Of a DNA stretch of 64,000 nucleotides, positions 46,289 through 54,737 are shown piece by piece. Each line of letters starts with the position of its first letter. Position 1 is the first letter of the stretch. This stretch comes from Streptomyces graminofaciens (GTDB taxonomy: Bacteria; Actinomycetota; Actinomycetes; Streptomycetales; Streptomycetaceae), in NCBI RefSeq assembly GCF_030294945.1, contig NZ_AP018448.1, positions 10,326,501-10,390,500 on the forward strand, given 5' to 3'. The notes under the pieces were generated by a model, which saw only the letters and a list, made by a program, of their open reading frames with translations, was not told where the DNA came from and made no database searches. The position numbers and the translations under genes were made by a program.

Positions 46289-46609
46289 GGGCGCCTCGGA
46301 GCTCGGGGGAACTGCGGTTCGGCGGCTGCGGGTTGGTCGTGGCTGGTCGCGCAGTTCCCCGTGCCCCTTTCCAGAGCGCTGCCACGCACCACGGCCACAG
46401 GGCGCCGCGCAACGAACCTACGCTCGTCTGCGAGGAACGCAACGATCTTGCGTCGCTGCGCAAGGCTGCCGCATTACGCTCGTAAAGCTCTGGCTCATAG
46501 GGTCAAGCGCTGTACGTGGCGTGGCGGGGACCTCCTGCTCGGTGGCCCCTGCTTCTCGGCGCCGTCGGTCCCCACCCGCCCTGATCCTCAGCGACGAAGG
46601 AGCCGGCGC
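46289..46609. other. Regulatory intergenic region upstream of the amino-acid permease
   Basis: The 321-bp gap has no gene. GGGGAACTGCG at 46306-46316 pairs with CGCAGTTCCCC at 46350-46360, a likely guaB1 terminator that overlaps a dispersed Streptomyces repeat (46348-46369). CGCAACGAA at 46408-46416 and CGCAACGAT at 46438-46446 are 30 bp apart, followed by the dyad CTTGCG-TCGCTG-CGCAAG at 46447-46464. These resemble the repeats upstream of davA. Confidence 0.65.
46408..46464 (+). promoter_or_regulatory. CGCAACGA direct repeats plus dyad, candidate Lrp/AsnC operator
   Basis: Two direct copies 30 bp apart (about three helical turns) are followed immediately by a 6-bp dyad. CGCAACGAACC is shared exactly with 50123-50133 upstream of davA. 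The position, about 150-200 bp before the permease start, fits regulation by the downstream Lrp/AsnC protein. Confidence 0.55.
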
Positions 46610-48121
46610 GTGCTCGACCAAGGCGCACCCCCGCACCACCCAAGTCAGTCGGCCCCGCCGCCGGGAGGCGTCGGCGCGCGGCTGATGCGCCGCAAGCCCG
46701 TGGAACGCCTGGTCGCGGAGGGCGGCCAGGGCGAGGGCGGTTCGCTGCGGCGCTCCCTCGGGCTGTGGCAGCTGACCATGATCAGCATCGGCGCCACCCT
46801 CGGCACCGGCATCTTCGTCGTCCTCGGCGAAGCCGTCCCCAAGGCCGGCCCCGCCGTCACCCTCTCCTTTGTGATCGCCGGTCTCACCGCGCTGTTCTCG
46901 GCCCTCTCCTACGCCGAGTTGGCAGGCACCATCCCGGTCTCGGGTTCCTCGTACTCGTACGCGTACGCAACGATGGGCGAGCTGGTCGCGTGGGTCTGCG
47001 GCTGGTGTCTGGTCCTGGAGTACGGCGTGTCGGTGGCCGCGGTCGCGGTCGGCTGGGGCGAGTACCTGAACGAGCTGCTGGACGGGACGGTCGGTGTGAC
47101 CATCCCGGACGCGCTGTCGGCGCCGCCCGGTGACGGGGGCGTCTTCAACCTGCCAGCGCTCATCGTGGTGTTGCTCGCGATGGCGTTTCTGCTGGGCGGG
47201 GCCCGTGAATCCGCGCGCGCCAACACCATCATGGTCGTGGTGAAGATCGCCGCCCTGCTGCTGTTCTGTCTGATCGGCGTCCAGGGCTTCCGCTCCGGCA
47301 ACTACGAGAACTTCATGCCGCTCGGCATGGCGGGCGTCAGCGCCGCCGGGGCCACGCTGTTCTTCTCGTACATCGGCTTCGACGCGGCCTCCACCGCCGG
47401 TGAGGAGGCGAAGAACGCGCAGCGCGACCTGCCACGGGCGATCATGCTCTCGCTGGTCATCGTGACCGCGCTGTACGTCCTGGTCGCCGCCGTCGCCGTC
47501 GGGGCGCGCCCCTGGAAGGGGTTCGGCGAGTCCGAGGCCGCGCTCGCCGGGATCATGAAGGACGTCACCGGCGACGCGTTCTGGGGGACGCTGCTCGCGG
47601 CGGGGGCCGTCATCGCCATCGCGAGTGTCGTGCTGACCGTGCTGTACGGCCAGACGCGGATCCTCTTCGCGATGTCCCGGGACGGGCTCGTGCCCAAGGC
47701 GTTCTCGCGCGTCCACCCGAGGACGGGGACGCCTCGCGTCAACACCGTCATCGTGTCGCTGTTCTGCGGCGTGCTCGCCGCCGCGATTCCGCTCGGGCAG
47801 CTCGCCGACGCCACGAGCATCGGTACGTTGTTCGCGTTCGCGCTGGTCAACGTCGCGGTCGTGGTGCTGCGGCGGACCCGGCCGGAGATGCCGCGCACCT
47901 TCCGGGTGCCGCTGTCGCCGGTGCTGCCCGCGCTCGGCCTCGCGTTCTGCGTCTGGATGATGGGCAGCCTCGACAGCGTCACCTGGGTCGTCTTCGGGGT
48001 CTGGATGGCCGTCGGGCTCGTGTTCTACTTCAGTTACGGCTATCGCCGCTCCCGTCTCGCGACTCCGTCGACCCCATCGACTCCGACGTCTCCATCGTCT
48101 CCATCGACTCCAGAGAAGTGA
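46610..48121 (+). CDS. APC family amino-acid permease
   Basis: A 503-residue transporter of the cationic-amino-acid/APC type with about 12 membrane helices. LTMISIGATLGTGIFVVLGE is the conserved helix 1 break, and FFSYIGFDAASTAGEEAKNAQRDLP is the helix 6-7 motif typical of CAT-like permeases. GTG 46610 has AAGGAG seven bases upstream, giving a 25-residue disordered N-terminus (PPHHPSQSAPPPGG) before the ATG 46685 alternative. The C-terminal tail is Ser/Thr/Pro-rich. An Lrp/AsnC regulator gene lies 10 bp downstream, probably in the same operon. A basic amino acid such as lysine is a plausible substrate. Confidence 0.88.
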   Translation: MLDQGAPPHHPSQSAPPPGGVGARLMRRKPVERLVAEGGQGEGGSLRRSLGLWQLTMISIGATLGTGIFVVLGEAVPKAGPAVTLSFVIAGLTALFSALSYAELAGTIPVSGSSYSYAYATMGELVAWVCGWCLVLEYGVSVAAVAVGWGEYLNELLDGTVGVTIPDALSAPPGDGGVFNLPALIVVLLAMAFLLGGARESARANTIMVVVKIAALLLFCLIGVQGFRSGNYENFMPLGMAGVSAAGATLFFSYIGFDAASTAGEEAKNAQRDLPRAIMLSLVIVTALYVLVAAVAVGARPWKGFGESEAALAGIMKDVTGDAFWGTLLAAGAVIAIASVVLTVLYGQTRILFAMSRDGLVPKAFSRVHPRTGTPRVNTVIVSLFCGVLAAAIPLGQLADATSIGTLFAFALVNVAVVVLRRTRPEMPRTFRVPLSPVLPALGLAFCVWMMGSLDSVTWVVFGVWMAVGLVFYFSYGYRRSRLATPSTPSTPTSPSSPSTPEK

Positions 48122-48131
48122 TCCACCCGCA

Positions 48132-48590
48132 GTGCTGAACGATCTCGACGAACGCATCGTGCACGCCCTCGCCGAGGACGCCCGCCGTTCCTACTCCGAC
48201 ATCGGCCAACTCGTCGGCCTGTCGGCGCCTGCCGTCAAACGGCGGGTGGACCGGCTGCGGGCGACCGGGGCCATCACGGGTTTCACCGTGCGGGTGGACC
48301 CCGCCGCGCTCGGCTGGGAGACCGAGGGGTTCGTCGAGATCTACTGCCGGCGCAACACCTCGCCGGAGACGATTCAGCGAGGGCTGGAGCGCTACCAGGA
48401 GGTCGTCGCCGCGTCGACCGTCACCGGGGAGGCCGACGCGGTGGTGCAGGTCTTCGCCTCCGACATGCGGCACTTCGAGCGGGTGCTCGAGCGGATCGCG
48501 GGGGAGCCGTTCGTGGAGCGGACGAAGTCCGTGCTTGTGTTGTCGCCGCTGCTGCGGAGGTTCTCTTCGGGGACCCCCGGGGCCAAGTAG
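48132..48590 (+). CDS. Lrp/AsnC family transcriptional regulator
   Basis: The 152-residue protein has an AsnC-type winged helix, DERIVHALAEDARRSYSDIGQLVGLSAPAVKRRVDRLRAT region (residues 5-45), and an RAM effector domain (TGFTVRVDPAALGWETEGFVEIYC onward) that binds amino acids and oligomerises. Start GTG 48132 is 10 bp after the permease. Proteins of this family usually control genes for uptake or catabolism of their amino-acid ligand. The repeated motif upstream of the permease and of davA makes both likely targets. Confidence 0.93.
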   Translation: MLNDLDERIVHALAEDARRSYSDIGQLVGLSAPAVKRRVDRLRATGAITGFTVRVDPAALGWETEGFVEIYCRRNTSPETIQRGLERYQEVVAASTVTGEADAVVQVFASDMRHFERVLERIAGEPFVERTKSVLVLSPLLRRFSSGTPGAK

Positions 48591-48747
48591 CTCGGAATCT
48601 CGGAATCGGAATCCACTGGGCCGAACGCCCCCGCCCGCCTACCATCGGTTCCATGACCTGGCGACATTGATCCACCAGCCGTGCCTCCCGAGGGCCGCCT
48701 CGGACGTCGTGTCCACGACGTCCGAATCGCCCCCACGGGAAGGCCTC

Positions 48748-50013
48748 ATGACTCTCTCACCTGCGCGTGTGCCCCGCGCCGACGAAACCGATGGTGTCCG
48801 GCGGCTGACGGCCACGCTGTACGGCTACGCGTTCCTCGACGACTTCGTGCTGCTCTACCCGGTGTACGCGCTGCTGTTCAGCGACACCGGCCTGTCGATC
48901 TGGCAGGTGTCCTCCCTGTTCGCCCTGTGGTCGGTCACCGGGATCGTGCTGGAGGTCCCCTCCGGCGCCTGGGCGGACGCCGTCTCCCGCCGGCTGCTGC
49001 TGTGGCTGGGGCCGCTGCTCACCGCCGTGGGCTTCGCCCTGTGGGTGCTCGTCCCGTCGTACTGGGCCTTCGCGCTCGGCTTCGTGCTCTGGGGCGTACG
49101 CGGGGCGCTCAGCTCCGGCGCGCTGGAGGCGCTGGTCTACGACGAGTTGGCCCGGCTCGGCGCGGCCGACCGGTACGCCCGGGTGATCGGCCGGGCCCAG
49201 GCGGCCGGGATGATCGCCGTGATGGCGGCGATGGGTCTGGCCGGACCGGTGCTCGCGGTCGGCGGTTACCCGGCCGTCGGCGCGGCGAGCGTGCTGGTCT
49301 GCGTGCTGACCGCGGCCCTGGCCACCCGGTTTCCGGAGCACCGGGAGAAGCCCGTCCGGGACGAGGACGGCGGCCGGGCAGCCACCACGCTCACCACTCT
49401 GCGGACCGGACTCGTCGAGATCCGCCGTGACCGTTCCGTACGCGGGGCCCTGCTGCTCGTCCCGGCCGTCGGCGCGGTGTGGGGCGCCCTCGACGAGTAC
49501 GCGCCCCTGCTGGTCCGGGACATCGGCGTGGCCGATCGGACGGTTCCGCTGCTGCTTCTGCTGATCTACGTGGGACCCACGATCGGGAGCCTGCTGACCG
49601 GCGCGGGCGAACGCCTCGGTACGGGCGGGCTCGGAGTGGTGCTCGCCGGATCGGCGCTGGCCATGGCCGCCGGCGCGCTGGCCGGGAACGCGGTGGGCAC
49701 CACTCTCGTCGGCGTCGCCTTCGGCGGCTTCCAGTTCGTGAACGTCCTGGCCGACGCCCGACTCCAGGACCGCATCGAGGGCCCCCGCCGCGCCACCCTG
49801 ACCTCGGTCGCGAGCCTGGGCACCGAACTCGCCACGGTCGCCGTCTTCGGCACATACGCCCTGATCGCCGCCTCCCACGCCCACAGCACCGCCTTCGCCG
49901 TGTTCTCGGTTCCCTATCTGGTGACGGCGCTGGTGCTCGTGGCGAGGGACTGGAGTTCGGATACCTCGCGCCCTTCTGACGCATCTCCACGGCTTCCGGC
50001 TGAAGGGCCCTAG
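48748..50013 (+). CDS. MFS transporter
   Basis: A 421-residue 12-helix major facilitator. The start MTLSPARVPRADETDGV precedes helix 1 (TATLYGYAFLDDFVLLYPVY). The A-like motif is LEVPSGAWADAVSRRLLLWLG. The shape resembles small drug-efflux or YfmO/Bcr-type members with no clear substrate motif. ATG 48748 has GGGAAGG five bases before. Its TAG stop sits at the edge of an inverted repeat. It lies between the Lrp gene and davA, so export of an amino acid or its product is possible but unproved. Confidence 0.85.
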   Translation: MTLSPARVPRADETDGVRRLTATLYGYAFLDDFVLLYPVYALLFSDTGLSIWQVSSLFALWSVTGIVLEVPSGAWADAVSRRLLLWLGPLLTAVGFALWVLVPSYWAFALGFVLWGVRGALSSGALEALVYDELARLGAADRYARVIGRAQAAGMIAVMAAMGLAGPVLAVGGYPAVGAASVLVCVLTAALATRFPEHREKPVRDEDGGRAATTLTTLRTGLVEIRRDRSVRGALLLVPAVGAVWGALDEYAPLLVRDIGVADRTVPLLLLLIYVGPTIGSLLTGAGERLGTGGLGVVLAGSALAMAAGALAGNAVGTTLVGVAFGGFQFVNVLADARLQDRIEGPRRATLTSVASLGTELATVAVFGTYALIAASHAHSTAFAVFSVPYLVTALVLVARDWSSDTSRPSDASPRLPAEGP

Positions 50014-50055
50014 GGCCTGCCGTCGCGAGCAGACGGGAATTTGACGACAGGCCCT
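50012..50055. terminator. Inverted repeat at the MFS stop codon
   Basis: AGGGCCTG at 50012-50019 pairs with CAGGCCCT at 50048-50055, and CGTC (50021-50024) with GACG (50043-50046). Like the fmt element, it begins CTAGGGC at a TAG stop, but the right end lacks CTAG. Confidence 0.55.
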
Positions 50056-50091
50056 GGTCCCGACCGGGGCGCCGACGTACGCCGAAAGGTG

Positions 50092-50153
50092 CGCAACGAA
50101 TCGCCGTCACCCCGCCCGAGGACGCAACGAACCGCTCACCGGCGCGCAACGGC
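50092..50153 (+). promoter_or_regulatory. Three CGCAACG direct repeats upstream of davA
   Basis: CGCAACGAA at 50092-50100 and 50123-50131 and CGCAACGGC at 50145-50153 are spaced 31 and 22 bp, near three and two helical turns. This is 78-139 bp before the davA ATG. Helically phased direct repeats suit binding by an Lrp/AsnC octamer. Confidence 0.6.
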
Positions 50154-50230
50154 TCCTTCTTGTCCCTGCTGGTCGGCCGCCCGTACCGTCTAGTTGCCCC
50201 CCAACCCCTTCCGCCCGGTGAGGATCACGC

Positions 50231-51019
50231 ATGCGCACCGCCCTGCTCCAGAGCTCCGGCCGCCCCGGCTCGACTGTCGAGAACCTGAAGGTCCTCGACG
50301 AGGCCGCGGGCCGGGCCGCCGCTGCCGGGGCGGGGCTGCTGGTGGCGCCGGAGATGTTCCTGACCGGGTACGCGATCGGCGACGGCATCGCCCGTCTCGC
50401 CGAGCCCGCCGACGGGGACAGTGCGGACGCGGTTGCGGAGATCTCTTCAAGGCATGGTCTCGCCGTCGCGTACGGCTACCCCGAGCGCGACGCGGAGGCG
50501 GTGTACAACTCGGCCCAGCTGATCTCCGCCGACGGCACCCGTCTCGCGAACTACCGCAAGACCCACCTCTTCGGCTGCTTCGAGCGCGACCACTTCACAC
50601 CGGGCCAACAGGCCGTCGTCCAGGCCGAGCTGGGCGGACTGACCGTCGGCCTCATGATCTGCTACGACGTGGAGTTCCCGGAGAACGTCCGCGCCCACGC
50701 CCTCGCCGGCACCGACCTGCTCCTCGTGCCCACGGCCCAGATGCACCCGTTCCAGTTCGTCGCCGAATCGATGATCCCGGTGCGGGCCTTCGAGAACCAG
50801 CTGTACGTCGCTTACGTCAACCGGGTCGGCGCGGAGGACGAGTTCGAGTTCGTCGGACTGTCCACCCTCGCCGGCCCTGACGGGGTCGCCCGGGCCCGCG
50901 CCGGACGCGGTGAGGAGCTCGTCCTCGCCGAGGCCGACCCGGCCCTCCTCGCCGCCTCCCGCGAGGCGAACCCGTATCTGAACGACCGCCGCCCCGGCCT
51001 CTACGGGTCCCTCGTCTGA
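50231..51019 (+). CDS. davA: Carbon-nitrogen hydrolase, probable 5-aminovaleramide amidase (DavA-like)
   Basis: The 262-residue nitrilase-superfamily protein has an intact Glu-Lys-Cys triad: Glu41 (APEMFLTGYAIG), Lys110 (YRKTHLFG) and Cys144 (LMICYDVEFPENV). By memory it aligns closely with Pseudomonas DavA, including PEMFLTGY, YGYPER, YNS-QLI and NYRKTHLFG, which hydrolyses 5-aminovaleramide to 5-aminovalerate. The davB-like oxygenase gene follows 41 bp downstream, giving the same pair as in lysine degradation by the monooxygenase route. ATG 50231 follows CGGTGAGGATCACGC. If the partner used another amino acid, this would hydrolyse the corresponding amide. Confidence 0.8.
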   Translation: MRTALLQSSGRPGSTVENLKVLDEAAGRAAAAGAGLLVAPEMFLTGYAIGDGIARLAEPADGDSADAVAEISSRHGLAVAYGYPERDAEAVYNSAQLISADGTRLANYRKTHLFGCFERDHFTPGQQAVVQAELGGLTVGLMICYDVEFPENVRAHALAGTDLLLVPTAQMHPFQFVAESMIPVRAFENQLYVAYVNRVGAEDEFEFVGLSTLAGPDGVARARAGRGEELVLAEADPALLAASREANPYLNDRRPGLYGSLV

Positions 51020-51060
51020 CCTCCCCACCCCGTTCCACCTGTGCAAGGAGCCCGTACCCC

Positions 51061-52761
51061 ATGACGTCCACCGTGCCCAACGCCATCGAGCACGCAGACG
51101 AGCAGCAGCCGCCGATCACCATGTTCGGGCCGGACTTTCCGTACGCGTACGACGACTTCCTCGCGCACCCGGCGGGGCTGGGCCAGATACCGGCGACCGG
51201 GCACGGCACCGAGGTCGCGGTCATCGGCGGCGGGCTGTCCGGCATCGTGGCCGCGTACGAGCTGATGAAGATGGGGCTCAAGCCGGTCGTGTACGAGGCC
51301 GACCGGATCGGCGGGCGACTGCGGACCGTCGGCTTCGACGGCCCCAACACCGAGGGACTCACCGCGGAGATGGGCGCGATGCGCTTCCCGCCCTCCTCCA
51401 CGGCCCTCCAGCACTACATCGACCTCGTGGGCCTGGAGACCCGGCCGTTCCCCAACCCCCTGGCCGAGGCGACCCCGTCGACCGTCGTCGATCTCAAGGG
51501 CGAGTCGCACTACGCCGAGACGATCGACGACCTGCCGCAGGTCTACCGGGACGTGGCGGCGGCCTGGAACAAGTGCCTCGAAGAGGGCGCCGACTTCTCC
51601 GACATGAACCAGGCCATGCGCGAGCGCGATGTCCCGCGCATCCGGGAGATCTGGGCGAAGCTCGTCGAGAAACTCGACAACCAGACCTTCTACGGCTTCC
51701 TCTGCGATTCCGAGGCGTTCAAGTCCTTCCGGCACCGCGAGATCTTCGGGCAGGTCGGCTTCGGCACCGGCGGCTGGGACACCGACTTCCCCAACTCCAT
51801 CCTCGAAATCCTCCGCGTCGTCTACACCGAGGCCGACGACCACCACCGCGGCATCGTCGGCGGCTCGCAGCAGCTGCCGCAGCGCCTGTGGGAGCGCGAG
51901 CCGGAGAAGATCGTCCACTGGGCGTACGGCACCTCGCTGGCGAGCCTGCACGAGGGCGGCGAACCCCGCCCGGCCGTGACCCGGCTGCACCGCACCGCCG
52001 GCAACCGGATCACGGTCACCGACGCGAACGGCGACATCCGCACCTACCAGGCGGCGATCTTCACCGCCCAGTCCTGGATGCTGCTGTCGAAGATCGCCTG
52101 CGACGACTCGCTCTTCCCGATCGACCACTGGACCGCGATCGAGCGGACTCACTACATGGAGTCCAGCAAGCTCTTCGTGCCCGTCGACCGGCCGTTCTGG
52201 CTGGACAAGGACGAGGACACCGGGCGGGACGTCATGTCGATGACCCTCACCGACCGTATGACCCGCGGGACCTATCTGCTGGACGACGGTCCGGACAGGC
52301 CCGCCGTCATCTGCCTCTCCTACACCTGGTGCGACGACAGCCTGAAGTGGCTGCCGCTGTCGGCGAACGAGCGGATGGACGTCATGCTGAAGTCGCTCGG
52401 CGAGATCTATCCCAAGGTCGACATCAGAAAGCACGTCATCGGCAACCCGGTGACCGTCTCCTGGGAGAACGAGCCGTACTTCATGGGCGCGTTCAAGGCC
52501 AACCTGCCCGGTCACTACCGCTACCAGCGGCGCCTGTTCACGCACTTCATGCAGGACCGGCTGGCCGAGGACAAGCGGGGCATCTTCCTCGCCGGGGACG
52601 ACATCTCCTGGACGGCGGGCTGGGCCGAGGGCGCGATCCAGACGGCGCTCAACGCGGTCTGGGGAGTCATGCACCACTTCGGCGGGGCGACCGACCCGAC
52701 CAACCCCGGGCCGGGAGACGTCTACGACGAGATCTCGCCCGTGGAACTCCCGGAGGACTGA
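51061..52761 (+). CDS. davB: FAD-dependent L-amino-acid monooxygenase, probable lysine 2-monooxygenase (DavB-like)
   Basis: A 566-residue flavin amine oxidase family protein. The FAD-binding loop is VAVIGGGLSGIVAAYELM (Gly56-Gly61), followed by VVYEADRIGGRLRT. A segment before the FAD domain, TMFGPDFPYAYDDFLAHPAG, and the C-terminal GDDISWTAGWAEGAIQTALN strongly recall Pseudomonas lysine 2-monooxygenase, which converts lysine to 5-aminovaleramide with O2. Tryptophan and phenylalanine 2-monooxygenases are related, so the substrate is not certain. AAGGAG lies before ATG 51061. It is co-transcribed with the davA-like amidase. No GabT/GabD-like genes for 5-aminovalerate are in the window. Confidence 0.82.
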   Translation: MTSTVPNAIEHADEQQPPITMFGPDFPYAYDDFLAHPAGLGQIPATGHGTEVAVIGGGLSGIVAAYELMKMGLKPVVYEADRIGGRLRTVGFDGPNTEGLTAEMGAMRFPPSSTALQHYIDLVGLETRPFPNPLAEATPSTVVDLKGESHYAETIDDLPQVYRDVAAAWNKCLEEGADFSDMNQAMRERDVPRIREIWAKLVEKLDNQTFYGFLCDSEAFKSFRHREIFGQVGFGTGGWDTDFPNSILEILRVVYTEADDHHRGIVGGSQQLPQRLWEREPEKIVHWAYGTSLASLHEGGEPRPAVTRLHRTAGNRITVTDANGDIRTYQAAIFTAQSWMLLSKIACDDSLFPIDHWTAIERTHYMESSKLFVPVDRPFWLDKDEDTGRDVMSMTLTDRMTRGTYLLDDGPDRPAVICLSYTWCDDSLKWLPLSANERMDVMLKSLGEIYPKVDIRKHVIGNPVTVSWENEPYFMGAFKANLPGHYRYQRRLFTHFMQDRLAEDKRGIFLAGDDISWTAGWAEGAIQTALNAVWGVMHHFGGATDPTNPGPGDVYDEISPVELPED

Positions 52762-52767
52762 GCGGGC

Positions 52768-53694
52768 TCAGAGGCCGGCCGCGCGTGCGGTCTCGTACAC
52801 CTCGGCGGCCGCGTCCTTGAGCTCCTCGGCGTCCCGCAGGCCGCCCTGGAGGTCGAGGAAGATCTCGTCGAGGCCGATCTCGGCGTGCGCGGCGAGGTCC
52901 TCGGCGAGCTGGTCGGCGTTGCCCTGGAAGGGATGGCGGTCGGCACCGTCGTACACCTTCGCCTGGTACTCGGCGTTCACCCGCAGCACCGACCGCAGCG
53001 GTCTGATGCGGCGGCGCAGGGCGGCCAGGTCCTGCAACTGGCGCCACTGTGCGGTCAGTTCCTCGGCGCCGAGGCCCACCGGAAGCCAGCCGTCGGCGTG
53101 GTCGACGAGTCGGCGCCGGGCCCGGCCGGTGTTCGCGGAGAGCAGGATGGGGATCGGCCGGGCGGGCTTGGGACCGACCGAGGCCGACTCGATCTTCGTG
53201 AGCCGGCCGTCGTACGACACCGGGTCCGGGCCCCACACGGCCCGGCACACCTCGATCAGCTCGTCCAGCACCTGGCCGCGCTCCACGAAGGGCCGGACGG
53301 CGGCCGCCGCGTACTCGTCGAGAGACCAGCCGGTGCCGAGGCCCGCCACGACCCGGCCGCCGCTCGCCGCGTCCAGCGAGGCGAGGGACTTGGCCAGCTG
53401 GAACGGCACGTGCAGCGGTGCGATCAGGCTGGTGCCCAGCCGGATCCGCTCGGTGGCCGCGGCGGCGAGGGTGAGGGTGACCAGCGGCTCGGCCACATGC
53501 CGGTACTGGTCCGGCCAGGGCAGACCCTCCAGGCCGTACAGGCCCTGCGACGGCGGCTCGGGGAACAGGGCCCGTTCGAAGGCCCACAGACTGTCGTAGC
53601 CGATGCGCTCGGCCGTGTGCGCCACGTCGGGCACGTCCCTTCCGATGTCGTACTGCCGCATCTGCGGAAGGCCGAGCCCGAGCCGTAACGCCAT
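52768..53694 (-). CDS. LLM class flavin-dependent oxidoreductase (F420-type)
   Basis: The 308-residue protein belongs to the luciferase-like monooxygenase superfamily, probably using F420 or FMN. LRLGLGLPQMRQYDIGRDVP starts the barrel. Other family landmarks are AERIGYDSLWAFERALFP, LGTSLIAPLHVPFQLAKSL and VVAGLGTGWSLDEYAAA. It converges on davB with 6 bp between stops and is not in its operon. The substrate is unknown. Start ATG 53694 is the first in frame. Confidence 0.88.
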   Translation of the reverse strand: MALRLGLGLPQMRQYDIGRDVPDVAHTAERIGYDSLWAFERALFPEPPSQGLYGLEGLPWPDQYRHVAEPLVTLTLAAAATERIRLGTSLIAPLHVPFQLAKSLASLDAASGGRVVAGLGTGWSLDEYAAAAVRPFVERGQVLDELIEVCRAVWGPDPVSYDGRLTKIESASVGPKPARPIPILLSANTGRARRRLVDHADGWLPVGLGAEELTAQWRQLQDLAALRRRIRPLRSVLRVNAEYQAKVYDGADRHPFQGNADQLAEDLAAHAEIGLDEIFLDLQGGLRDAEELKDAAAEVYETARAAGL

Positions 53695-53813
53695 GCCATG
53701 TGCTCCTCTGCGAAGATTCTGCGGATCTGCTCGCGTGATCGCTCGAGAGATCTACTCAAGTCGAACGTGGGATATTCACACGGTAGTTCGCAGTGGAGCC
53801 GGGGTGTGCGTGC

Positions 53814-54497
53814 TCACCGCGGTAGTGGTGTGAGCAACATTCGTCCTGCCAGTCCCACCGCCGCGTCCAGCCGGAGCGTGAACTCATCGGCGAGATCGGG
53901 CAGTTCGCGCAACGCCCACAGGGCGCGCGCGGCCGACCAGGTGGCCTCCCGGGCCCGCTCCAGACTCCATGAACCGAGCAGATGCGTGAGCGGATCGGCG
54001 ATCTGGAGCAGATCGGGACCCGGCATCAGCTCTTCGCGGATGCGCTCCTCCAACGAGACGAGGAGATCGCCCACGTGGTCGAACTCGTCCTCCAGATCGA
54101 CGGGTTCGCAGCCGAGCGTACGACTCGCGTCCACCACGGCGAGCGCCAGATCGTGCCCGATGTGCGCGTTGATGCCCGCCAACGCGAACTGCAGCGGCCG
54201 TACGCCGGGATGGCGACGCAACTGCAGCACCGGCCGCCAGCACGCGGGCGCGGGGCCTCCCTCGGCCACCGTCAGATACCGCTCGGCGAACCGCGTGTCC
54301 AGTGCGATCGCGGCCTCGGCGTCCGGGAACACACCGGCGTCGACGCATCGGCCGATCGACTCCGTGACGGAGAGGTAGACGCGGTTGAAGACCGCGAGCC
54401 CGTCCCTCTCGGGCAGGGTCGCGTCGAGGGCGCGCATACGGGAGACGACTGCGTCCACGGAGTCGATGGAATTGGTGAAATGTTCCAACTGCGCCAT
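53814..54497 (-). CDS. DUF5995-like protein
   Basis: A 227-residue soluble, mostly helical protein. VFNRVYLSVTESIGRCVDAG and FALAGINAHIGHDLALAVVD are reminiscent of the DUF5995 family, where His and Asp in the IGHDLA stretch are conserved and may bind metal. No enzymatic function is known. The gene lies 119 bp upstream of the LLM gene on the same strand and diverges from the GH6 gene. Start ATG 54497. Confidence 0.75.
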   Translation of the reverse strand: MAQLEHFTNSIDSVDAVVSRMRALDATLPERDGLAVFNRVYLSVTESIGRCVDAGVFPDAEAAIALDTRFAERYLTVAEGGPAPACWRPVLQLRRHPGVRPLQFALAGINAHIGHDLALAVVDASRTLGCEPVDLEDEFDHVGDLLVSLEERIREELMPGPDLLQIADPLTHLLGSWSLERAREATWSAARALWALRELPDLADEFTLRLDAAVGLAGRMLLTPLPR

Positions 54498-54737
54498 AGG
54501 GGCAGGGTCCCAGGCCTAGGCTGATCCGGGTGCCGCCGGGCCCGGCGCTTCCCCAGAACGGGGGAACAGCTGTGGCGGGAGGCGCGGACCGGCCGCGTAC
54601 GGGCCATGCACGGGCGGTATTCGGGCCAAGGCTTCGAGGGAGCGGTGTCCGGGGGAGTGTTCGGGGCGTCCGAGGGGGAGCGTCAGGGAGTCGCCCGGGG
54701 ACGTCGGGAAGTGTCGGGGGAGTGGGGGGAGTTCCAC

